The position numbers and the translations under genes are program-made. The notes beneath the pieces were generated by a model. That model was not told where the DNA came from. It ran no database searches and saw only the letters and a program-made list of their open reading frames with translations. A stretch of 64,000 bases of DNA from Sipunculus nudus (Eukaryota > Annelida > Sipuncula > Golfingiida > Sipunculidae), in NCBI GenBank assembly GCA_026874595.1, contig CM049313.1, forward strand, positions 53,555,659 to 53,619,658, written 5' to 3'. Of this stretch, positions 25,101 to 34,536 are shown one piece after another. The number at the start of each line of letters is the position of its first letter. Within the stretch, counting starts at the first letter, position 1.

Positions 25101-28100
25101 GGACACGAGGATGGACAGACAGACAGAAGCAAAGAAAACCTGATTTTCTTAAGGGACTCGCATAGGCGGGGTCCTGATAAATGCTAGCTTATAAAATACC
25201 TGACTGGTGCTAATAAAATAACTACAATAGTAAAAAAAAATTGTAAAGGCTCGATTTAGTTAAATTCTACTTGCCTTCATATACGAAAGTTTTGAGGTTT
25301 TGGTGGACTTTGAGGTAGTGGAAGGCTCTCTTGAAATGCTGTTGCTCGCCTTGGCTTTACTATAAGCTTTGCTCGTCTTGGTTATACTCCTCTTGGGCCT
25401 TTTGCTTGTTGTGTCCACGACTTTAGAGGGCGGTTTATTCTTACTAACTGTTGGAGGTGATTTTGTCGGGGTTTGCTTGGAACCCATCAATTTAGTACCA
25501 GTAAGATAAGTGTAGTACGCCATTGACGGAGCAAGGTCAAAAAGAAGGAAATTTTTAGTATACGTGTCTGAGTATTTATCCAATTCTTCCATGGTGCTTT
25601 CCACGTTTTCCTTGGCAATGTTAGCTTTAGATAACAGTGTGTATGCATTCATTTCCGTTTGTTCAATGTCCACTTTGTCCACGTGCGTCACTTCCTGTTG
25701 AAGACCTATCTCCTCCACAGGGAAGGCCCTGATAGGCATTAAACGGCTGATCAAGTCTTTGTTTAGTCGGTTGGCCTTGACCAAGGTCATTGACATGTTG
25801 TTACTGGCGACGTGGAGATTTTCCAGTTCTTTGGTCTTTATTTCCATCGGTATGGATTTTTCTTCAACCTAAAAGATGTTTCATAAAATGAACATATACT
25901 AACGAAGCATATATATGCATTAAGTTTGCACAAGGAAACATATTCTAAATACTTATTTTGAATAAGCATATTTTAATTGATTTCAAAATATTCTCTCATT
26001 TAATGAAATAACAGTAATGACAAATCCATTGAGGCACTATTTCTGGATAAAGATGAACAACCAAATAAAGTTCAAATCTAAAAATTACCTATTTATAGAT
26101 TGGATTCCAGTAAAACAATGACACATCCATACTTAGAATAGCTGTATTAATAATTGTTTCCGTGGTTCGCAGAGTAAAAAAAAAGTTTTCCTGTTTTGGA
26201 GATAAAAAAGAAATGTTCTGTGATATGTTTGTTGCAACAACATATAATGTAATGATAGTTTTCATATATTTATATCAAAAGATATGGCATCTCTACTTCT
26301 AATTCTGTCCATTACTGTTTTATACTGATTGGTAGAAACATTTATGCATTCTCATATATATTATATTTAACGATACATGTACGGTTTGAATAATTATTTT
26401 CATACTTGGCATGAAAAAATAACATACATATTACAAAGTTAAATCTAGTTTTAGTTTAGCTGGCTCATAGTCATCGGAGCTGTAGCGATCACCCTGTGTG
26501 CATCGTTCGTTCCTTAACAGCTAGGCACAAGTCAAAACTGATAGACTTGGAACAGTTGTAAAAGAAATCAAAATTTATGTTACGGAACCTAATAACAACA
26601 GATCATGTAATCAGATGAAATGTCGAGGGGAATGAATAGAGAAGTCAGTGGTTTTTTGGTAACAAATAATTAAAATTTATTCTTAGAACAATCCTAAGAT
26701 TACAATACACAAAATTAATACGATTACACAGTATACCAATAATAAAAATGTACAGTACCAGAGTGTCCGGATCCTAGGCTTTGATTTCTGGTACCAACAC
26801 CGTCACAGCTCAACAAGAGTCCTTTAACATAATTTATCCATATGAACAGTTCATGTAAATCTTCTCAGAGAATAGTCCGAATAAATCTTGAAAACATTCT
26901 GTTGTATTCCAAAACTGAAGTTCTGGTAATAATCCCAAAGGCAAACTGAAGACAACCCGTATTTAATCTGTAAAAATCCGTAGAAGATCTGTGAGATCTG
27001 CAATTATCGGAGAGGTAAAAAAAAAAAACACTGACGAGAGAGTCACATTCTTCCGTGTCCGCTGGTTTTTTTTCTCTCTACCGGCTCTAAACACGGCCAA
27101 ATTTGGACTCGAGTGCTCGTGTATGAACATGCATATCTGAATATTACTACAAACTTACGGGCAGTCTGAAGGCCTATTTATTTATTATTGTAGTAATAAT
27201 CATACCGTACAGTTTATTTCGAAGGGACTTACATTTATGAGTTATATGCTTCCGAATCGATTTTTCCCACCCTGTTCAATTTTAGTATTTATATTTAATC
27301 CATCGTTGGGATCAAGGTAAGCCGTCCCGGAGTTAAAATTCATGAATATTTTGCATCGGTAAACAGATGTCCGTTTTATCCTTAGAGCGTTGCCGTGGTA
27401 ACGAGTACTCGAATCATAGTCGACTAAAGGTTATCGGGTACAACATTTTGTACCCGTTTACAGCCCTAGTTGGAAAGGTCACTGATTTTAGATAACATTT
27501 GTAGATGAGCAACACTGGTGATACCATCTACATTTTCTTCTGTATCACGTTACAAATTGTCTATATTGAAGGCACATATTAAAAGAATGTGCATCACCAC
27601 TGACATGTATTCATCACCTTGGGAAATTTTGCTAGAGTACGTTTATAAGTGTGGAGATAAATATCATATTTAGATATAGAGAGCGTTACTTTTTCTCCTT
27701 GGGTCGAGAGAAATATGATCAGAATAGCGTAACCTTTTCCCCAATTAGGGGGAAGATATGATCTGTAGCTGTAGATACGTTACTTTCCCTCAGAAGACAT
27801 AGTCGGTCATGTAGATAACGTTACTTTTCACCTGGTGAGGGGAACATAAATTATCTTTAGATGGAGATAGCCATACCTTCACCCGGTAATTAGGAGAAAA
27901 ATATGACCTGTAGATGTAGATAACGTTACTTTTCACCTAGTAAGGGGAACATAAATTATCTTTAGATGGAGATAGCCATACCTTAACCCGGCAATGAGGA
28001 GAAAAATATGACCTGTAGATGTAGATAACGTTACCTTTTCCCCTAGTTTTCCTAGTTGTGGTTTGATTTCACAGATCTCTGGCTCGTATTCACATCCTTT

Positions 28101-29154
28101 CATAACAACATGGGTGATACTCATAGCGAAGTCAGCGAAGGTCAGGCCATGGAATATCAGAGACTCCAGACGTTTGAGCCTGGACGCCGTGGTGCTGGTA
28201 TTGGTCCGTCCACCAAAGCTCCAAGCTTAAGTACAACAGATTTGATGACGTCTAAGCCATATGTGATGAGGCAGAAATAGATGAATATTAATCAGATTAA
28301 AAATTGTGTTTTTTTCCTGAGTTCCTTCGCTCCTTATCCAGAACATTAAGGATTAAATATGGGAAATCAAGCGTCATATACAACAAAGGAAATTAAAAGA
28401 AATACTAGAAGAAATTGGGTTAAAACAATACAGAATGTCGAATCTTAGGTTCGAGATTTAATTTTCACTCACAGATAAACATGGAACAGCTGTCACTACA
28501 ATTGATCCATTGTGCATAATAAAAAATATACACAAGCATAAAAAATCAGACACAATGCTTTCGTATGAGAATGTGCAAAAAATATTTTTCATAAACCGTC
28601 TGTTGCTTCATATATGAAGATATACATCCATACGCTCCTATTCTTTATCATGTTATGGCTTTGTTTTTACATAAAAGCGTTATACTGAGCAGTTTGTGCA
28701 AAATTTTTGATAAAATTCGTCAGCACATGTACAGCAACCTTAATTTCAATACGTTCTCTTGATTGTTGATACGTGGTTACAACATGGAACTAAATGAATC
28801 AGATCAGCATTCTTGTAATACCATTAAAGGTTCTCATTTTCTGTTTTACCTGGTGCCTTCAGCTTTACGTTATCGAATTAGTGAATACTTTGATATAACT
28901 TAAAAAATAAAAAAAGCACTCTATTCATACGATTAAAAATGTAATAGAATAGCAGCTGCAGTAACATATCATCAATTATAAAGAGAAATGTGACTATAAG
29001 CATACGTTTACATCATCAATTATACAAATTTAAAGACATGTGGAAGATTCTTAGAGCAATGCCAGCAGATGGGTTGATTAAAGAAAAAATCCAGGTTACC
29101 TTGAGACGGAAAAACAACCACAAAGATAATCATAAAGACTGTCAAAACCTTCAT
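22106..29154 (-). CDS. Secreted helical protein of unknown family, paralogue 2 (six exons, intact)
   Basis: Exons in transcript order: 29154-29100, 28225-28035, 25868-25275, 24536-24390, 23728-23545, 22392-22106. The joined length is 1458 nt (485 codons plus stop) with no internal stop. Exon 1 encodes a signal peptide (MKVLTVFMIIFVVVFPSQ). Exon 2 has CEYEPEIC (Cys63, Cys70), the only cysteines I find in the protein, so probably one disulphide. Exon 3 has helical heptad-like sequence, FLLFDLAPSMAYYTYL, and then a Lys/Ser/Thr/Pro linker longer than in paralogue 1 with a furin-like RPKR (239-242). Exon 4 has LYAASIANFV. Exon 5 has TDFLKQMNDFPKTLF. Exon 6 ends AFQYPKMTNYNG. Exons 1, 2, 4 and 5 match paralogue 1 exactly in length and phase. 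Introns 3 and 4 begin with GC (GCAAGT and GCAGGT); the frame works only with these. The gene converges on paralogue 1, about 4.4 kb from stop to stop. The reaction or role is unknown. Confidence 0.88.
23058..23440. repeat. Probable degenerate MITE in intron 5 of gene 2
   Basis: Left part (CTTAAAGCCAGCTATACACC) and right part (ATATGCCCCTTTAAGCCC) loosely resemble the terminal inverted repeats of the element at 63175-63643. The interior shares TGTGTAACCTAAGGCGGTGG-like text with that element (there ATGTAACCTAGGCTGGTAGG). Confidence 0.35.
23935..24345. repeat. About 400-bp polypurine tract in intron 4 of gene 2
   Basis: Almost pure A/G on the plus strand, built from GAGA, GAAA and GGAAAGA units and ending in 12 G (24327-24338). 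In the transcript it is a pyrimidine tract between the GC donor at 24389 and the acceptor of exon 5. The long minus-strand Ser/Leu ORF over it is a composition artefact. Confidence 0.75.
26578..27110 (+). repeat. Truncated solo LTR, TGTTACGGAACC family, in intron 2 of gene 2
   Basis: Begins TGTTACGGAACCTAATAACA and runs colinear with the LTRs at 52367 and 57099. Shared words are AGAAGTCAGTG, AATTTATTCTTAGAAC, GGATCCTAGGCTTTGATT and TCCGTGTCCGCTGG. Homology fades after ACCGGCTCTAAACACGG, so the 3' end is missing. It is antisense to gene 2. Confidence 0.65.
27690..28045. repeat. About 104-bp tandem array abutting exon 2 of gene 2
   Basis: Units contain GATGTAGATAACGTTAC, TTTTCACCTAGTAAGGGG, AACATAAATTATCTTTAGAT and GAGAAAAATATGACCTGTAG. 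Two units near 27815-28020 are nearly identical, and earlier ones are diverged. The last unit runs into the exon 2 donor at 28034/28035, so donor-like text (AAAAGTAACGTTATC on minus) recurs through the array. Confidence 0.75.
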
Positions 29155-29162
29155 TTTCTTCT
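29155..29162 (-). promoter_or_regulatory. Probable end of a 5' UTR exon of gene 2
   Basis: On the minus strand TTGTTTTATTCTTCAG is a strong pyrimidine-rich acceptor, followed by AGAAGAAA and the start codon at 29154. The mRNA leader is therefore probably spliced from a non-coding exon upstream (higher coordinates), as in paralogue 1. Confidence 0.5.
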
Positions 29163-31357
29163 CTGAAGAATAAAACAATATTGAGATCATGAACTGATAA
29201 ATACTTCTCACCACAACATTGACGAGTCAAAAAATGTAACCTCTACATGTGCTATTCGAACTTGCGTTTTGTATTTACTGTGTAAAGGGTAGTTACAGCT
29301 AGCTGTGCGAATCCTGTTACCACACTGAGATCCGAACCAGTCAAATAAGTCCATTATATGAACGTAATTTTGCAGTAATTTATTATAAACATTCATTAAA
29401 ATACTAATTAAGAGGAGCAATAATTTGCAATACAAATACATATTTGCCGAAAATAATTTGAAACAGCTAACCATTTATTTACCTTTTGATAGTTGTCAGG
29501 TCCACATGTGTTTCTCTGCGTGCACTGAAATGCACCACAGGTACTTTCAGTGGATCCCTGCAGAGTGAAGTCGAGTTTCATAGACAAAGACATTTTAACG
29601 GTTGGATGGCTGCGCTCCAAAAACCACACAACATTTGTTTTTTACCTTTGTGTCGCTGTCAGCTTTCCTCCGTAAAGGAAACACAACATGTTGCAGGTCT
29701 AAAGGTAACGTTTTTCTAGTCTCCTGTTAAAAAAATTACGGTGAATGATTCTGGACACAGAAAAAAAATCTCTAGATCTCCAGGTAATGTCTCCACATAT
29801 GGAGATAAAATTTCACAGGAAAAAATGTTTTATTGAAGTCCCCTTTTGAGCTGTTAAAACCATTCGATAATTTTTTAGCATAAATAAAACCAAGATAAAT
29901 CGACCGGGTTTACTCTGGAACCGTTTATAAAAATAAACAAAAAGGGCGGTGTGCAGGCTTTCCATTTTGTTTATATCCACTTCTCTGTAGCAGGGAGGGG
30001 GGGGGGCGACCTATAGCAAGGACATCTAGTGGTAATTACCAGAGTTTTGTTAATGACAAAATGAAGAAGCTTTAGGATGGAAGTCTTAGACTACCTTTAC
30101 CAAGAGATGCTTGACCACGATCTTCAGTAAGTAAGTCAGACAAAATGTTGCGTTGCTTCAAATGCTCTCTCAAAATTCAACAAGGGGCTCTTTCAACGTG
30201 CTATCAACCACCTTCGGTCACATTTTTTTTTCAGTATGTCAACATTGGCTGCTGTAACTTGTGTTCCAATAGCTTGTAGATACCATTATAAGTCACAGGT
30301 GCCTTATAAGAACAATTTTTAGCTGATGTTAGATTAAGTTCCATAACATGTATGTCGAGGAAGTCGGAAATTCCATAAATTCTATAAACAAAGGATTCAA
30401 GTAAATAGTGGATTAATGATAAAAATACAGGGTTTACACGTTTCCCTCCTATGAAGTTTTATCACGAGATAAATCATTTTTTTCATGACGAATACCTTTT
30501 TGTCTCGAGATATTTTTTTCATGTGAAGTTTTATATCGAGATAAAACAGTTTTCACACTGAATTTCTTTTTTGTCTAGAGATCTCCAGGAATTATAGACT
30601 AGGTGTAATACACGGGATAAACCAAAGCCTTGCTCATGAGATGTGCCACATCTTTTTTTTTTAAATTAACAATAACAAAGACATTCATTTTAGGAAGCTT
30701 AGGCACTGATATGGACTAAATCGTCCCTAACTACCCCAGGTGAGATCAATTAATGTTAACGGTGTCGCTGTGTTTTGTCCAAGATCAACATTTAACTCGA
30801 CAAGATTTCCATCACATACATATGTTTTGGTTCGATCATGCCTTTTATTTTACTACTTACGTGTAATCTTAAATGTAGAATATCTTTGCCAGTGGATGTT
30901 ATGTAATAAAATATTTTGTTTATCAAATCCTGCATGTTTGGTTCAACAGTCTATACGCTATATAAAATTGTACACATGTTTATAATGAATAGGACAGAGA
31001 AGTACATATTTTTTCTCGTTTTCTTTTTTCTTGTACAGTATGTACACTTTCGTTCACCTCTAAATGATCTAGATGATTCTCTCTGCCTTCAATCTTTTCG
31101 AAAGGATTTTTATATCCATGTTCCATTAATCTTTATATCATTTGAATGTACCTTACCATCTCTTCTTTTAAAAAAATGGATAAAAAAGTTCATTTAAGAG
31201 TTTTGTTATCATAACATCAAAATGATTGGTCCCAGAAAAATGACCACAACAAATGCAAATTAATATACTTATCTTGTCGTTTATTTGAATCTGGATTGCG
31301 TATTTCTATTTTTTTATGAAAATTAAAATTATATTAATATATTTAAAATAGCAATTA

Positions 31358-32940
31358 AAACAAGTGGCCCATGGGCCATGACGCTCAGCTGAATTCAAGG
31401 AATGTTGAACAATGAGCAAAATGACTGCCAGAGTGGAAAAAATCATGAATTTTGTGAAAAGTCCTTAGAAATGGGTTTCAGTGGGCTTTTGGACAGATGA
31501 CAACTTCATTTGAAGGTCTCATAAATAGAAAAAAATGCGTAAAAATTTGATAAAATAAAGGGAGTGCCACCAGTCTGCAGGAACTGATGAAACACTCCAT
31601 GATCAATATATATCCAAAGAATCATGGCTATCAAGGCATTAGTTATTCAGATACTGGAGCTTTTGTTTGTATCAAATTTTTAATTATTCTTGGGGGTATT
31701 TATGAGCCCTATAGCTCAGGGAATATGGGTAACAGAAACCTAATTTCAGGTTTCCAAGGAGATTTTTCATTAGTCTCCCTGGATGTGAAGTTAGAAGATT
31801 CTAGGTTCAGCAGTTACAGTTTGTGCCATGTTAACAGATGACCACTTCATTCGAAGGTCACATAAATACAGAAAAAATGCCTACAAAATTGAAAAAAAAT
31901 ACAGGTGGCACCACCAGTTTGCAGGAACTGAAGGAACACTCCATGATCAATATACCTGCAAAGAATCATGGAGATCAATACATTGGTTATTCAGATATTG
32001 GAGCTTTTGTATCAAATTCTTAATTATTCTGAGGGGTACTTACTACGAAGGATATGGGTAACAGAGACCTAATTACATGTTTTTCCCACAGACTTTTCAT
32101 GGACCTCACTTGATGTCAAGTTAGAATTAAGAATCTAGGTCAAGCGGTTACGATTTGTGCCCTGTTAACAGATGACAGCTTCTTTGAAGGTCTCAAAAAT
32201 AAAGAAAAAAAAATCGTAAAAATTGGAAAAAAATACAGGTGGCGCCACCAGTTTGCAGGAACTGATGGAAAATCCAATGATCAATATTCATGCAAAGAAT
32301 CATGGTGATGAATGCAGTAGTTATTCAGATACTTGAGCTTTTGTATCAAATTTTGCATTATTCTGGGGGGGGGGGTACTTTGGAGCACCATAGCTCCAAG
32401 GATATTGGTAACAGAGACCTAATTTCAGGTTTTCAAGGAGATTTTTCATTGACCTCCCTGGATGTTAAGTGAGAAGATTTCAGGTCCATTGGTTACGATT
32501 TGTGCCCTGTTCACAGATGACAGTTTCATTGCAGGTCTGAAAAAAAAGAGAAAAAATTCGAAAAAATTGGAAAAAATACAGAAGGGGCCACCAGTCTGCA
32601 GGAAGTGATGGAACATCCCATTATCTATATTCATACAAAGAATCATGGTGATCAATGCAGTACTTATTCAGATACTTGAGCTTTTGTATCAAATTTTGCA
32701 TTATTCTGGGGGGGGGGGGGTACTTTGGAGCGCCATAGTTCAAAGGATATTGGTAACAGAGACCTAATTTCAGGTTTTCAAGGAAATTTTTCATAGACCT
32801 CCCTGGATGTCAAGTTAGAAGATTCTAGGTCCAGCGGTTACGATTTGTGCCCTGTTAACGGACGGCCGGACGGACGACGGACGAAGGGTGATGGCTATAG
32901 CTCAGATGAATTTAAGTCAGCTGAGCTAAAAACTGTTATA
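31358..32940 (+). mobile_element. Interspersed element with four internal 340-bp tandem units, specific to copy A
   Basis: Begins ACAAGTGGCCCATGGGCCAT then GACGCTCAGCTGA, and ends near GGTGATGGCTATAGCTCAGA then AAGTCAGCTGAGC. Tandem units start at about 31567, 31911, 32246 and 32588 (each at CCACCAGT[CT]TGCAGGAA) with a period of 335-344 bp. Each carries TCATGG...ATTCAGATACT[GT]GAGCTTTTGT. The duplicate at about 54460-54510 lacks the whole insert (GCAATTA...CCAGT...AATGTCACTGGA), so it inserted after the duplication. I see no coding sequence for a transposase. Confidence 0.75.
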
Positions 32941-33616
32941 CCAGTCAGAGCTAAATGTCACTGGATATATCAGAATGAATTTCTTGTTAATTCGTTAATT
33001 GTCACGCTATTAGTTATTAAAACATGCAGGGTATACACATAAAGTCTCCTGCATGATGATATAAACTATCCTCTTAAGCAAATCTGCTTGATACAGTGAG
33101 AAAGTTCTTTGACTGGTGGTGATTTAAATCATCCAAATCATAATCTGGTAATAATACTGATTAGACTCCAAGAACGTGCCCGATATCTATACAACCTGCT
33201 TTGACAATGATAATCCTAAACATTTTATCCACCTCTCCTAGCAATCGTCTTTCATATATAGACGTTCTCTGTCACTGGATTTAGGCCCTGGCAACGTAAA
33301 GCCTGTATTCACATAAGTGATCACAAGGATAGAAGTCAGTTATCATATTTTACTAGAGTTACCCTCCTACTGCTATAACACAATATAATAGTGGCATTTG
33401 ATAAACAACAACAAACAAACATATAAATATATAAAGTTCAATAAATCACAGTCAAAGTGCTAATAATGTACCATATATAGATCAAGATATTGTTCGAACT
33501 GTACACACATATTTGATCTTTTCAGTGTGTACATGAGGAGTGTGCATAGCTAAAACTGTCCTTTCGAAATGGTACTGTCGTACATTATTAAATATATTAT
33601 AGAACATAGATATGGT

Positions 33617-33618
<2 letters not shown>

Positions 33619-33688
<70 letters not shown>

Positions 33689-33764
33689 GATCTGCTAGAC
33701 TGCAGTCTTTCCTCCGCGTTAGTGACTCAATATATATACACACACACACACATATATATATATA

Positions 33765-33815
<51 letters not shown>

Positions 33816-33957
33816 TAATGTCGATCCCGGATTCGAAAACATTTCGGTGGAACACCAGTCCAGCGTTCGAACCACTTGCCCATACATCAAGTTTCAATGC
33901 CTAGCATTCATGCAGACCCGCCTCTATTTGCACCCAGTCAAACTATATTTGCATCAA

Positions 33958-34042
<85 letters not shown>
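33619..34042. repeat. Three long (AT)n arrays with a SINE fragment between them
   Basis: Dinucleotide arrays at about 33619-33682, 33771-33814 and 33964-34042. A partial tRNA-derived SINE (minus, 33820-33880, with B box text CGGATTCGAA in reverse complement) sits between the second and third. The Tyr-Ile ORFs through these arrays are artefacts. Confidence 0.85.
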
Positions 34043-34044
<2 letters not shown>

Positions 34045-34329
34045 GAGGAAGGGTCACAAGCCATTGAATTGATTTGTTATCGATATTTATTATTCGAAGA
34101 AGATTAAATATATAATATGTTATCCAGAAATATCAGTGCCAAATACACTCCAGTGCCATATTTAGTTCATGTTTTGGAATGGAAAAACAAATTAAAAAAT
34201 CAAATGTTTAATACAATCGTTTTGTGATTCGTTTGATTAATCTGGACATATTTATTCATTATTTGTGCAGCCAGAATTATCCTGGTTTGTATTTTGGATA
34301 TTCTGCGCAAGATGTCTTAAGAACTGACT

Positions 34330-34430
34330 TAAGAATTTTAAGTATGTACCCCCAGTGAGACGCTCTATAATACCCGCCATAAATTACTCCCATTGTGCCT
34401 TTTATGTGGAGCTATTAATCAAGATTTTTT
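34330..34430 (+). promoter_or_regulatory. Conserved block upstream of small gene A, TATA-like
   Basis: About 100 bp before the start codon region, strongly conserved with 58575-58675 (AAGTATGTACCCCC, CTCTATAATACCCG, ATAAATTACT, CGGAGCTATTAATCAAGAT-like text). TATAAT and ATAAAT lie about 170 bp upstream of the ATG at 34537. Candidate core promoter, judged only by conservation between the copies. Confidence 0.3.
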
Positions 34431-34536
34431 TAATCCTATGACACTCTCCGGATTTCTGCTGATATGTTCGTGTCAATAAAAGTGATTAAAAAAACAGGCT
34501 GCACAAACACCGTGCATTCGGCAACTAATCTCAGCC

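Noticed and set aside
27690-28045. CRISPR-like array
   Set aside because: Unit length of about 104 bp, contiguous copies without spacers, eukaryotic intron context; it is a minisatellite.
33569-34107. ORFs rich in alternating Tyr and Ile
   Set aside because: They are translations of (AT)n microsatellites; the same applies near 44700, 57050, 58070 and 60730.
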